The notes beneath the pieces are model-generated. The model worked only from the letters and a program-made list of their open reading frames with translations. It ran no database searches and was not told the DNA's origin. Position numbers and translations under genes: made by a program. Of a stretch of DNA of 64,000 nt, positions 46,579-57,999 are shown one piece after another; position 1 is the stretch's first letter, and each line of letters starts with the position of its first letter. The stretch is from Tupaia tana (taxonomy: Eukaryota; Chordata; Mammalia; Scandentia; Tupaiidae): assembly GCA_026018925.1 (NCBI GenBank), contig JAKSZU010000018.1, forward strand, positions 28,086,452-28,150,451, in the 5' to 3' direction.

Positions 46579-46846
46579 GGGACCAGCAGTTAGCGTAATG
46601 GCTATGTCGCTGGACTCCCATGTAGTCGACTGCGGTTCGAGTCCCAGACCCGGTGGCTTAAATTCACGCCGGGCGCGTGTGCGTGCGTGCCCAAGATCCC
46701 GAGAGGAGAATGGAGGAGAAGGGATTGCGGCTTGGCCATCCCCCCTGGGGGGTGATTTCCTGCTTTCTGTCTCTCTGTCTCTCTCTGTCTGTCTGGCAAG
46801 CGCACGCGCCCTATAGCAAAAACCTCTCCAAAAAAAAAAAAAAAAA
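46579..46846 (+). mobile_element. SINE A, very young
   Basis: One of the least mutated plus-strand copies, with CpG sites intact and a pure A tail. Perfect TSD AAAAAAAGGTATACTGT at 46562-46578 and 46847-46863. Confidence 0.95.
46591..46645 (+). promoter_or_regulatory. internal Pol III promoter of the young SINE
   Basis: A box TAGCGTAATGG at 46591-46601 and B box GGTTCGAGTCCC at 46634-46645, both at the tRNA-type spacing expected for RNA polymerase III. The SINE could be transcribed if chromatin allows. Confidence 0.75.
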
Positions 46847-47006
46847 AAAAAAAGGTATACTGTAATAAATGTATGAGGGAGGGTCTGAATTTTATGTTTT
46901 ATCAACAGATATTTTTGACATCTTATTAGGTACTGATCACTATTCTAGGCAGAAAGGTTAAAATAATTAAAAGACAAGACCACTGTTATTATGGAGCTTA
47001 TACAAT

Positions 47007-47315
47007 GGGGCCTCAAAAAGTATGTGGAAAAAGGGAATCAAAGTATGAGTTTATTTTGATACCAAAAAAATGAAATCTATGTATAGTTTTTTCATAATAC
47101 ATGTTTTCCATGAGCTTTTTTAAATAATTATTTTATTTAACTTTATTTATCTATTTAAATTTGACCAGAGAGGGACAGAGTGAGAGAAAGAGAAAGTGAG
47201 AAAGCAAGCCACCAGGTCAAGGACTCGAACCGCCTCCAGCCATGTAGGAGTCCAGCACCCCCAAACACACCACCTTCCAGCCCCATTCCATGAGCTTTTG
47301 AGTACCTTTCATATA
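47007..47315 (+). mobile_element. palindromic MITE split by SINE B
   Basis: GGGGCCTCAAAAAGTATGTGG at the left and CCATGAGCTTTTGAGTACC at the right are imperfect inverted repeats. The interior TTTATTTTGATACC and TTTTTTCATAATACATG parallel the copy at 29617. A SINE B occupies 47120-47285. Confidence 0.6.
47120..47285 (-). mobile_element. SINE B
   Basis: Perfect TSD TTCCATGAGCTTTT at 47106-47119 and 47286-47299. AAATTTGACCAGAGAGGGAC marks the family B 3' end in reverse. Confidence 0.92.
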
Positions 47316-47319
47316 ACAG

Positions 47320-47735
47320 AAGGAAGATAAAATGCTCTGGCTGATGATAGGACTGAAGGTAGGGGCTGAAGACAGAACAAAATTTTTAACATCGATCAAG
47401 ATTTTTTTGTATAAGAATTAATATTTCCATATAAAGTATACCATTTTGAAATATATTCTCAATATATAATTTATACTTTTTCTATATCATTATATGTATG
47501 TGTGTAAGTATATATTTATACATATATATATTAGTACATGCATTAGTTATATATGTATGTGTGCGTGTGTGTGTGTGTACAGTTCTCTTTTTTACTTACT
47601 CCAGAAAACTGTCATCCTTGTGAGATCTTTCTTTTCCCTTTAATTCTCCTTCCATCTCTTCCTGCAGGTCTCTGCACAAAAATCCCCTTCTCAGATAAGT
47701 GAGCCATTTCTGAACCTCTCAATATTAAGGAACAA
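47320..47735. other. unique AT-rich DNA
   Basis: TATATGTATG/GTGT-rich stretch at about 47490-47580; otherwise nothing recognised. Confidence 0.4.
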
Positions 47736-47739
47736 GTGC

Positions 47740-47970
47740 CAATTCTTCCTATCCTTACCCTGTTTCATTTTTCTTCATAGAATGTTTCATCAATAGTCAT
47801 GTTTCACCTTTACTTGTTTAGCTGTCTATTACCAGGCTCATTCCATCAGAAAATAACCTTCATGAAGGCTCAGGTCTTTTATCAAGTTCTCTGCTGTATC
47901 CAGAATAACTAGTACAGCCTTTGTTTATATGAGTGCTGAGCAAGTTGCTGAATGGTTCAATGAACATCAA
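47740..47970 (+). mobile_element. L2 3' fragment
   Basis: TTTAGCTGTCTATTACCAGG, TTCATGAAGGCTCAGGTCTT, GTGCTGAGCAAGTTGCTGAA. Confidence 0.5.
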
Positions 47971-48734
47971 AAATCACAGTAACATATACATACATTTTGG
48001 GAAAACACATCCATAGACATTTGGAATATTTACTCAGTCTGTAGGCACTATTCAATTCCATTATGAATACTGGGGCCTCTTGCATAAACTCTAAAGCTAA
48101 TAACAAAAAAAAAAAATGCTGTATCAAAGAAACCTTCACATGAAGGTTGAAGAGACCGCATATCTCATTTTGGCTCTGAACTTGACACACTTAATCTTAG
48201 TTTTATCATAAGTCAAGTCAAAGAACCAGGTCATTCTGGGGTCCTTTCCAGCTCAGATGATGTGATTCTGTGGCCTAGACCCTACTTTTTGTGTCCTCAG
48301 TGAAACACATGTGGTTTGTTGGCATAAGAAAGAACTTGCAGGCTTAAAAGCTTCCTACATAAGCATTCAGAAACTCACTGTATATTTAAAAGGTGGCAGT
48401 TGAAATACTGCTGCTTTCAGTAATTATAGTTATTCAGATTTTTCATTATTATTATACAGAATAATAATTGTCATCACTTACTAAGTGCCCACACTTTAAG
48501 AACTTTGTTAAAAGGGAAAAAGTCTAATTACAGCATACAAATATTTGCATAAATTGACAGAATTCAGGCTTATATTAAGGTAACAACATAGCGTAATGAC
48601 AGGAAGGTTAGGTTTCTCTTTATTTTATTTTTATTTACTTTGATTCTTTTAAATAAGCTAGTGAAAAAGCATGACCTTTTCACTTTCACTCAGACGCTTG
48701 GCTGCCCATTTCAGCTACTGGAAGACTTTTATTT
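47971..48734. other. unique DNA
   Basis: No feature recognised. Confidence 0.4.
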
Positions 48735-48750
48735 AGAAATCAAGGGCATA

Positions 48751-51220
48751 TTCAACAGCATATAAAAAAGTTATTCATCACGACCAGGTATGCTTTATTC
48801 CCAGGATGCAAGAGTGGTTCGACATATGCAAAACCATAAATATGATACACCATATTAACAGAAAGATAAAAAAATGATCATTTCAAACAATATGGAAAAA
48901 GCATTCAACAAAATACAACATGCCTTTATGATCAAGATTCTCAGTAAAATTGGCATAGAAGGACCGTTTTTCAGCATAATAAAAGCCATTTATGAAAACC
49001 CTACAGCTAACATTATACTGAATGGGGAAAAGCTGAAAGCTTGTCTACTAAAAATGGGTACAAGACAAGGCTGCCTACTTTCTCCGCTCCTATTCAATAC
49101 AGTACTGGAAGTTCTATCCAATGCAATCAGACAAGAGAAGGAAATAAAAGGCATTCCAATAGGGAAATAAGAGCTGAAATGATCTCTGTTTGTAGATGAC
49201 ATGATTGTATACATAGAAGACTCAATAGTATCCATGAAAAAACTTCTCTAAGTAATAAATGCATATAGTAAACTGGCAGGATACAAAATTAACTTACAAA
49301 AATCTATAGCATTTTTATATACAAACAACAAGCAGACAGAAACAGAACTGAAGAATTTAATTCCATTTACTATAGCCACAAGAAGTATAAGATACTTAGG
49401 AATAAAACTAAAACTAACCAAGGAAGTCAAAGACCTCTACAAGGAAAACTATGAAAACCTTAAAAAGGAAATTGAAAAGGACACTAGAAAGTGGAAGGAC
49501 ATCCCATGTTTCTGGATTGGCAGAATCAATATAATAAAAATGGCAATCCTACCCAAATTAATCTACATGTTTTTGTTGTTGTTTTTGTTTTCTGGGGTTT
49601 TGGGGGGTTTGTTTTTTTGGGGGGTTTTTTGGGGGGGTTGGTTGGTTTTTTGTTTTATGGGGGGGTTGTTTTTTTGTTTGTTTTTTTTTTTTTTGAGAGG
49701 TTTTTGTGATAGGGCACATGTGCTTGCCAGGAAGACAGAGAAAGACAGAGAGACAGAAAGCGAGAAATCACCCCCCAGGGGATGTCCACGCCACAATTCC
49801 TTCTCCTCCATTCTCCTCTCCGAATCTTGGGCACGCACACACATGCACCTGGTGTGAGTTTAAGTCACCCAGTCCGGGACTCAAACAGCAGGCGACTACA
49901 TGGGAGTCCAGTGGCACAGCCACTACATCAACTGCTGGTCCCAATCTACATGTTTAATGCAATCCCAATAAAATTACAAGAGACATTGTTCACAGATCTA
50001 GAAAAGACGATCATAGAATTTGTCTGGAACCATAAAAGACCCCGTTTTGCTAAAGCCATCCTGCACAAGAAGACTGGAGTAGGTGGCATCTCACTTCCTG
50101 ACCCCAAAATATATTACAAAGCTGTGATAATCAAAACAGCATGGTATTGGCACAAAAATAGACATAAGGACCAATGGAACAGAGTAGAGACTCCAAAAAT
50201 AAACCTCAAAACATACAGCCAACTCATCTTTGACAAAGGGTACTAGTCAATCCAGTGGGAAAAGGGAAACCTTTTTAGCAAATGGTGTTGGAAAAACTGA
50301 GTATCTATCTGTAGAAAGATGAATCTGAACCCCTGTCACCATTAACAAAAATCACTTCAAAGTGGATCAAAGATCTAAACCTAAGACTGCAAACTATAAA
50401 ACTACTGGTGGAAAACACTTAGGAAACTCTGGGAGACATTGGAGTAGGCAAAGACTTCTTAAGCAAGACCCCCCCACACAAAGCACAGGCAATAATCCCC
50501 CAAATAGACAAGTAGGATTACATCAGATTTAGGAGTTTCTGCACAGCAAAGGACACTGTAATTAGTGTGAATCGACAACCCTTGGGGTGGGAAAGAATTT
50601 TTGTTAACTGTGCCTCAGATAAGGGACTGATAACCAGAATACACAGGGAATTCAAGCAGTTTACCCAGAAGAAAATGATTAACCCAATTAAAAGATGAGA
50701 AAATGAACTAAATAAACAACTCTCTAAGGAAGACATATGAACAGTCAAGAAGCATATGAAAAAATGCTCAACATCCCTCATTGTAAGGGAGATGCAGATC
50801 AAAACCATAATGAGATACCACCTAACCCCAGTCAGAATGGCAAACATTAAAAACAATAATAATAATAATAATAATATTAATATTAATAAGTGCTGGAGGG
50901 GATGTGGTGAAAGGGGAACACTCCTACACTGTTGGTGGGAATGTAAATTGGTCCAGCCACTGTGGAGAATGATATAGAGGTTCCTCGAAGACCTTCAAAT
51001 AGAACTACCATATGATCCAGCAATTCCACTCCTGGGTATCTACCCAAAAGACAAGAGAGCACTCAGTTGGAAAAGTGCTTGCACATCTATATTCATCACA
51101 GCCTTATTCACGATTGCTAAGACATGAAACCAACTCAAATGTCCACAAACAGATGACTGGATTGAAAAATTGTGGCACATATACTCCATGGAATATTATT
51201 CAGCCATAAAAAAACAAGTC
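48751..51220 (+). pseudogene. L1 ORF2 fragment (reverse transcriptase to C-terminus)
   Basis: ORF2p supplies the endonuclease and reverse transcriptase for L1-type copying. Only the part from the RT domain on is present: [23 protein letters not shown] start, [31 protein letters not shown], and LFVDDMIVY at about 49186, where the catalytic F-A-D-D reads F-V-D-D with both aspartates kept. It resumes after a SINE with [17 protein letters not shown] and [12 protein letters not shown]. Stops (for example before SLFVDDM) and frameshifts inactivate it. The endonuclease domain is lost. Confidence 0.9.
49573..49942 (-). mobile_element. SINE A with G/T-rich (A/C-rich) expanded tail
   Basis: TSD AATCTACATGTTT at 49560-49572 and 49943-49955. 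The SINE proper is at about 49692-49942. Its tail (49573-49691) is about 120 bases of T and G runs, with several runs of five or more Gs, instead of simple poly-T. Confidence 0.9.
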
Positions 51221-51634
51221 CCTTGAATTTGATAGAAAATAGATGAATATGGAAGATTTGTTGCTGAGTGTAGCAAGTCAGGCTATGAAAGAGAGACATT
51301 GCATGTCTCCACTTAACATATACTGATTGTCCTTACTGTATGACAGAGACTGAAAGACTGGAGGACATACAAGCATTAAAAATTGTTATGGACACTAGAG
51401 CCAAATTGGAAAGAGTGTGGGAGGGGAAAGTGTAAGAAAGGAAATTGGGGGAAAAAAATAAAGAGGTAAGACACTTGTGGGACACAGTTAAGGTTTATTA
51501 TCTGTTGACGAGGATATGTATGGTGGTCTCAACTGGGCTGGACTGAGGTATATATCATGCTGGGTAAAGTCTCTTCACAATCTAAATGATGTATAGCAAT
51601 TTAATGTATGAATAATAATAAAAATAAATAAATA

Positions 51635-51885
51635 ATGTTTGAGAGGTTTTCACTATAGGGCGCGTGCACTCACCAGACAGACAGAGACAGAGACAGAAAG
51701 CAGAGAAATCACCCCCCAGGGGGGATGGTCACACAGCAATCCCTTCTCCATTCTCCTCTCGGGATCTTGGGCATGCACGCACACGCACCCGGCGTGAGTT
51801 CTAAGCCACTGGGTCCAGGACGCGATCCGCGGTCATCTACGTGGGAGTCCAGCGACATAACCATTACACTAACTGCTGGTTCTCA
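51635..51885 (-). mobile_element. SINE A in the L1 tail, young
   Basis: Begins TTTGAGAGGTTTTCACTATAGG and ends CTAACTGCTGGTTCTC. AATAAATAAAT on both sides is the L1 tail acting as target. Confidence 0.88.
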
Positions 51886-52277
51886 ATAAATAAATTTTTA
51901 AAAAAGAAATCAAGGGCATAATCCTGCAACTTTTGGAGAGTGGCTGAACTGTCTAGATTCTGGTTCTGTCATTTTCTCTGTCTCTCTCTGGTGAGCACAT
52001 GAGCCCTATGGCAAAACTCTAAAAAATAAAAAAGAAAAACATTTATAAAAAAAAAAGAAAGCATAGGCAACCAAGTAGAAATAGATAAATTGGGATATTC
52101 AAAATTAAAAACTGTGAATCAAAAAACACAGTCAGAATGAGAAGGAAATCTATAGAGATGGAGTGGGAGAAAATACTTGCAAATCATATATTCTGATAAG
52201 GGTTAACATCCAGAATATACAAAGAAGTCCTTCAACACAATAACAAAACAACAATCCCACCTAAAAATGGGCAAAGA

Positions 52278-52505
52278 GGGGCCAGCAGGTGATCATGATG
52301 GTTAAAGCTCTGGACTCCCACATGACCAACCACAGTTCGAGTCCCAGACAGGTGGCTTGAAAATCACGCAGGACGCATATGCACGTGTGCCCAAAATTCC
52401 AAGAGAAGAACAGATTGCAGCATGGCCATCCCTCCTGGAGGAGGGGTGATTTCTCACTTCTCCTCTCTCTGTCTCTCTTCATGAGCACAGATGCCCTATG
52501 GGGGC
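52278..52505 (+). mobile_element. SINE A/B-type, old
   Basis: GGGGCCAGCAGGTGATCATGATGG head. Short TSD GCAAAGA at 52271-52277 and after 52505. Confidence 0.85.
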
Positions 52506-52948
52506 AGCAAAGAATTTAAATAGATATTTTTCCAAAGATGTATGAACGAGTAGTAAGCACACAAAAGATGTCCAACATCACTAATCATAAAGAAATATAA
52601 ATCAAAACCACAATAATACATTATCTCACCCACATTAGGATGACTACTACTAAAAAAGAAAAGTGTTGGTGAGATTGTGGAGAAATTGGAACCATTATAC
52701 ATTGTTGGTGGACATGTAAAATGTTGCATCTGCTATGGATGAGAGATGGCAATAGCTCAAAAATGTAAGAATATAATCACTACATGATCCAGCAATTCCA
52801 CTTCTCTGTATGTACATAAAGAAATGAAAATGAGATCTCAAATAGGTATTTGTACACCCATGTTCATAGCTTCATTCACAAGAGCTAAAAGATAGAAGCA
52901 ACCAAAATGTCCACTGATGGATGAATGAATTTTAAAAAGTATATACAA

Positions 52949-53201
52949 TGGGACCAGTAGATGGCGCAATGGTTGTGTCACTGGACTCCCATGTAGTTGA
53001 CCACAGTTTGAGTCCCAGACCCAGTGGCTTAAACTCACACTGGGCACATGTGCCTGCATGCCCAAGATCCCAAGAGGAGAAGGAATTGTGACATGGCCAT
53101 CCCCCCCTGGGGAGTGATTTCTTGCTTTCTGTCTCTCTGTCTCTCTCTGTCTTCCTGGCGAGCACACACACGAACCCTATAGCAAAAACCTCTTCAAAAA
53201 A
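52949..53201 (+). mobile_element. SINE A
   Basis: Perfect 15-bp TSD AAAAAGTATATACAA at 52934-52948 and 53202-53216. Confidence 0.92.
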
Positions 53202-53334
53202 AAAAAGTATATACAAACTATGGAATATTATTCCATTTTAAAAACAAAAGAAATTTTGACATGTTCTATAATATTGATGAACCTTGAAGACAAAATGCTG
53301 AGTGAAATAAGCTAATCAAAAAAGACAAATACTT

Positions 53335-53522
53335 GGGCCAGCAGGTAGCATGGTGGCTAAGGCACTGGACTCCCATATGGCCAACCACCACGGTTCAAGT
53401 CCCACACCTGGCAAGCTGCTTTCTCACTTTCTCTCTCTTACTTTCTCTGAATCTCGCTGATAAGCACATGTGTCCAAGCACATGTGTCCTAAAGCAAATT
53501 TTAAAATAATAATGATAAATAA
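53335..53522 (+). mobile_element. SINE B variant
   Basis: GGGCCAGCAGGTAGCATGG head, a duplicated AAGCACATGTGTCC near the end (53463-53490) and an ATAATAATGATAAATAAAG tail. Confidence 0.8.
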
Positions 53523-53706
53523 AGTTAAATGAATAATTCTTTTATAAAATGCTTTGTGGTTCAAGTTCTGTGAGTTACCAAGAGTAATTGAAGTGGTATA
53601 AAATAGACAGTATAGTGTGGTTTCCAGGGCATGAAGGAGGGAGGAAATAAGAAGTTATTGTTTAATAGGTATAAGAGATTCAATTTTGCAAGATGAAAAG
53701 AATTAT

Positions 53707-53893
53707 GGGGCCAGCAGAAAGCATGGAGGGTAGGGCAGCTGGATCCCACATGGCCAACTCCATGGTTCAAGTCTGAGACCCAGCAGCTTGAAATCATGCT
53801 GGACACTTGTACATGTGTACCCAAAATCCAAGAAGAGAATGGAGAAGGGATTAAGGCATAGCCATGCCCCCATGGGGGTGAGTTCTTTCCATT

Positions 53894-53946
<53 letters not shown>

Positions 53947-53994
53947 AGCAAACACATGTGCCCTATAGCAAAACTGAAAAAATAAATAAATAAT
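53707..53994 (+). mobile_element. SINE A with CT expansion
   Basis: GGGGCCAGCAGAAAGCATGG head, a (CT)n run of ~44 bp (about 53900-53944), AAATAAATAAATAAT tail. AATTATGG/AATTCTGG at the ends suggests a short TSD. Confidence 0.85.
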
Positions 53995-54299
53995 AATTCT
54001 GGAGATTTGTTGTACAAAAATGCAAATGGACTTAGCACTACTGAGCTATATGCTTCAAGATGGCTATGATAGTAAGTTTATGTTACACGTACTTCACCCC
54101 AAAAATTTTTAATTAAGAAATAAATGTCTGGACAAAAAAAAAAAAAAAAAAAAACCTGGCAATAGTTAGTCCTCATGAGCTTTCATTCCATAATTAAGCA
54201 ACATCATATTTACTACCTTTCTTCACTCTTTTTCTTTACTTCCCTGAAACTGTTAGCATTTATTTTGTGCCTCAGGCTCAAAACAAGATCCTTATATTA

Positions 54300-54945
54300 A
54301 ACATGTGGCTGACCATTTTGTCTTTCTATATCCAGTGCTATAATACTCTTCCCCAGATAGCAAGAATGCTCCTGTACATTTTTTCTATAATGACTCAAAT
54401 GTCACCATCTCAAGTGGCCTTGCCTGACCATTCTCTTTTAAATTGCAACCTCCCATTCCTTTTCTCCACTACTCCTTTTCCTACTATTGTCCTTCATAGT
54501 AGGTACTAAACTTTGGCCTATTATTTAAGTCTATTTATTTATTTCTTCTATGAAAGAGAGAGAGACAAAGACAGAGAGTCATAGAAATGGGCACCCCCTA
54601 CAGGGGCTTCATGCTGTAATGCACTCTCAGTCTCAGAAGACCCAGATCATAGGTTCATGCACGTACACCAGGCATGCTCAGGGAGGTCTTGGGATGCAAG
54701 TGCAGCACCTTTCCCATGTGGATCCAGTTGTGTTACTACCGTGCCACCACCTGTCCCTGACCTATTATTTATCTTAGTTGTCTTATTGTTTGTTTTTCTT
54801 TCTACCCTACCACAACCACCATCCATTCATTATAACATTAAGATTCATGAGTGGAATATTTGTATCTCTTTTGTTCACTGCTATATTCTAGCAACTAGAA
54901 CAGTATCTGGCACATGGTAGGTACTCAATGTTTTATTTTTTTAAT
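54300..54945 (+). mobile_element. L2 3' end
   Basis: ATGACTCAAATGTCACCATC, TCAAGTGGCCTTGCCTGACC, then after the SINE C AGAACAGTATCTGGCACATGG and TAGGTACTCAATG. Clear L2 order. Confidence 0.8.
54528..54760 (-). mobile_element. SINE C inside L2
   Basis: TSD CCTATTATTTA at 54517-54527 and 54761-54771. Its reverse complement runs GGTGGCACGGTAGTAACACA, then ATGAAGCCCCTGTAGGGGGT, a CT-rich stretch and AAATAAATA. It is the best copy for defining family C. Confidence 0.8.
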
Positions 54946-55184
54946 CTTTTATTAAACACATGAATGAATCAAACAGTCAATAATTGATAGACAATAGCAT
55001 TTTATATGGTATATGTATGTGTGTTTGTACATGCGTGAGAGAGAAAGAGAGGTAAATGTATCTGTATATACATGTGTATACTGCAGTAAACCTCTCCAGG
55101 TCATGAGATACCAACCAAGTGCATACATTGGTGAGTAAATCTGTCATAATTTGTATGAAATACTCCTTTTTACCCCATTTTTAT
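54946..55184. other. unique DNA
   Basis: No feature recognised. Confidence 0.35.
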
Positions 55185-55408
55185 ATTGCCAAAGGTATAT
55201 GTACTTGCCAGAAAGAGAAAGAGTACCCCCTCAATGGGGCATGATCTTGCCACAATTCTTTTTTTTGCCATTCCCCCTTCCCATCAGGATTTTAGGCAAG
55301 CACACTCATGAGCCTGGCATGTTTTTCAAGCCACAGGAACCAGATTTTGAACCATGGTTGGCCACGTGTGATGTAGTTCCCTTAAATGCTATCCATTAGG
55401 CCGGCCCT
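55185..55408 (-). mobile_element. SINE A, old
   Basis: GCCAAAGGTATATGTACTTGCC to the GGGCCGGCCTAATGG head; highly diverged. Confidence 0.75.
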
Positions 55409-56442
55409 GTAGGAAATACTCTTTATCCACCTGAAGTATCTAAGTTGCATGTGCAAACACTGCAATATTCCCTATAGGCACTTTTTTCCATAGTTTCCAA
55501 GACGCTCAAGGCCTCAGACTTCAGGGCTATGTTTGTATAAATGCTAAGCAAGCTCTTGATGCATAGAAGATGACCAGGGTTGATGCTAAAAAGACAAAGT
55601 GAGAGCCTTAAAACTGGACACTTGTTTTGGTCCCTAAGTCCCCGTTTTCTAGCATAAAGCTCCCAAACATGACTGACTGTGAATCTTGGGATGACAAGCT
55701 CTGCTCAGTGCCACTGTGCAGAGAGGCTACCTAATGCGTGAGCTTTTTAATGATATACAGTATAGTGGGAAATGCCACTTTTTCAGAGATGAATTAATGG
55801 GCAGCCTCGTCAAATTAAAGCTTTTTGATGTATAGAAATTTATAATGGAACTCTTCCATCAATGGACCAAGTGTAACAACCCTGTCTAGATGGACAGTAT
55901 GTAATTTCTGCACAGGTCTCTGTTTAGTGAATACATCACTGTATACCGGTCAGGAATCTTGCTCCAATAAAGGAACATAAAGAAAAAAAGAAAAAAACTG
56001 AACACCTGCAATCTGAAGGCAGTCAGAGATGCCCCCAAAGCTGTTGCTGAAACCAGACATGGGCCACGGTTATGACCAGGCAGTAGAGTCACCTGGCTCA
56101 CCAGTATTACTATTTATCCTCTGTAGCAATGAACGAATGCCATATGCATGGTTCATTCTCAGTGCCTTTCAAGTTATACTTACTTAAATAATAAAAGATT
56201 CAGACTGGAAAAATGCTCTAGAGTTAATGCCATCCACCCTGACCATTCCCATCATCTTGGAAGAGCAGACAATAGAAAGAAAGCAGAGAAGTAAGGTGGC
56301 TTTCTCAGTACATGTCTAAATCAAACATCACTCTGTCTATTTCTTCTTGCTACAATTCCTGGGGTCTCAATCAGGAGAAGAGTCTTCCTTCTATCCCTAA
56401 TTGAGCATGGTTTGTGACAGGCTGGCTGTTCAAACTGGACTT
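55409..56442. other. 1 kb of unique DNA
   Basis: No repeat or exon recognised. A short A-rich run near 55980. Confidence 0.4.
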
Positions 56443-56459
56443 TGACAGGCAATTTTTTT

Positions 56460-56727
56460 TTTTTTTAAGAGAGATTTTTGCCATAGGGCACATGCGTTTG
56501 CTGGAGAGACAGAAACAGAGAGACAGAAAGTGAGAAATCACCCCCCCCGGGGGGGGGATGGCCATGCCATGCCACAATCCCTTCTCCTCCAATCTCTTCT
56601 CAGGATCTTGGACAGGCACGCACATGCACACGACATTAAGCTTCAAGCCACCAGGTTCGAAACTCAAGCCATGGTCAAGTATGTGGGAGTCCAGCAACAT
56701 AACCATTATGTCATCTGCTGGTCCCTC
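56460..56727 (-). mobile_element. SINE A
   Basis: TSD TGACAGGCAATTTTTTT at 56443-56459 and 56728-56744. Contains CCCCCCCCGGGGGGGG (about 56542-56557), a perfect 16-bp C/G palindrome. Confidence 0.9.
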
Positions 56728-56747
56728 TGACAGGCAATTTTTTTCCC

Positions 56748-56892
56748 TAACTTTTTTTTTTTTTTTAACAGAGAGAGACAGAGAAAGAGAGAGGGAAAGT
56801 GAGAAAGCAAGCTGCCAGGTCTGGAACTCAAACCACTGTAAGTCATGTAGAAGTCCAACACCTTTAACCACCACACCACCTGCCAGCACCCC
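56748..56892 (-). mobile_element. SINE B, old
   Basis: T15 then AACAGAGAGAGACAGAG and the GGTGCTGGCAGGTGGTGTGG head read in reverse. Confidence 0.8.
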
Positions 56893-57590
56893 AACAGACA
56901 TTTTTAATGACTCTATGCTCAAGTAATACTTCTCTGAATTAATAGGTCATTATTACTCATTACGGATTTTTAGAGAAGTTTATCAATCCCTGAAAGAAGC
57001 AGCAGACAGTTTTAGCATGGGCAAATCATTTGAATTGTATAAACTGGATGTTTGCGAGGCAGCCCAGCACATAGTCACAGCTGAAAGATGCTGAACAATA
57101 GCTGTCACATTCTTTGATGTTTATAAAAATTCTGGAGAATGGCAAGCATTATGTCCTTATGTATGCTTTGTGTACATCTTCAAGATAAAAAATCTCTTTC
57201 ACAGGGGGCATTTGATTTCCAAAGTGATTTATGTGCGTAAACTGTGTCTTAATGCAACAAAAAGAGATATAAAATTTCCCTTTTGCTAATTCAATTTTGC
57301 AATAAAGAATTATTTAGTGGGTGGAAAATTGGGCAAGTTGTTTCCTTTGGCACTAACAACATAGAAGGCATATATAAACAGATAAAAGGTAGTTGAATTG
57401 CCCGTGTGCACAAAAGGTACCAGGGAAATCATCCACATTTACAAGGCTTTATTTTTCCATTATTTCTTCCCTATTACAGAGTCATCACATTAACCTGCTT
57501 CACGATAGAGGTCCCCTCTTTCATTCTTCTCTCCAGCTCAGGATTTCCATCATAGCAAATAATCCAGAGTACTCAGCAAAACTATTCCGT
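56893..57590. other. unique DNA
   Basis: No feature recognised. Confidence 0.4.
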
Positions 57591-57593
57591 AGC

Positions 57594-57595
57594 AG

Positions 57596-57640
<45 letters not shown>
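57594..57640 (+). repeat. (GT)n(GA)n microsatellite
   Basis: About 34 bases of GT followed by GAGAGAGAGAG. Confidence 0.95.
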
Positions 57641-57684
57641 TCCAGTTTGTTACTAATCACATAAATACCTGAAACCGAGTGGAT

Positions 57685-57838
57685 TTTTTGTTTTGTTTTG
57701 TTTGTTTGAGAGAGATTTTCTATTGGGCATGTGTGCTCACTTGAGAGACAGAGAGACAGAAAGCAAGAAATCAATCCCCAGGGGGATTGGCCACACTGCA
57801 ATTCCTTCTCCTCCATTTTCTTCTTGTGATTTTGGGCA

Positions 57839-57873
<35 letters not shown>

Positions 57874-57969
57874 ACCCAGCATTAGCTTCAAGTCACCAGG
57901 TCCAGGACTCGAACAACAGTTGGCCATGTGGGAGTCCAGCACCTAAGCCACCATGCCATCTGCTGGCCC
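57685..57969 (-). mobile_element. SINE A with CA expansion
   Basis: The GTGTGTGC-type body segment has expanded to a pure (CA)n of about 28 bp (57840-57868). Flanks CTGAAACCGAG and CTGAAACTAGA resemble a decayed TSD. Confidence 0.85.
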
Positions 57970-57999
57970 TGAAACTAGACAATTTATTAAAATAGGGGT

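Larger units (their letters stand above)
48735..51920 (+). mobile_element. 5'-truncated L1 with intact 16-bp TSD
   Basis: TSD AGAAATCAAGGGCATA at 48735-48750 and 51905-51920 frames an insertion that starts inside ORF2. The 3' UTR (about 51225-51600) ends GCTGGGTAAAGTCTCTTCAC ... CTAAATGATGTATAGC and an AATAATAAAAATAAAT tail. Two SINE A copies are nested at 49573-49942 and 51635-51885. The perfect TSD makes it younger than the L1 at 19-24 kb. Confidence 0.9.
52055..54145 (+). mobile_element. old L1 3' part (ORF2 end and 3' UTR)
   Basis: AAAATACTTGCAAATCATATA, CAAAGATGTCCAACATCACTA, TGTTGGTGAGATTGTGGAGA, TGATCCAGCAATTCCACTTC, CAAAATGTCCACTGATGGAT, a GATTCAATTTTGCAAGATGAAAAG block and the end near an A20 run at 54126-54145. 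Frames are fully degraded. Four SINEs are inserted. Confidence 0.8.

Noticed and set aside
46579..46653. True tRNA gene
   Set aside because: A and B boxes are present but the cloverleaf is broken and the sequence continues into the SINE body and A tail with TSDs.
48874..49170. Intact reverse transcriptase gene
   Set aside because: The 98-codon frame is part of a truncated L1 ORF2 with stops before and after it.
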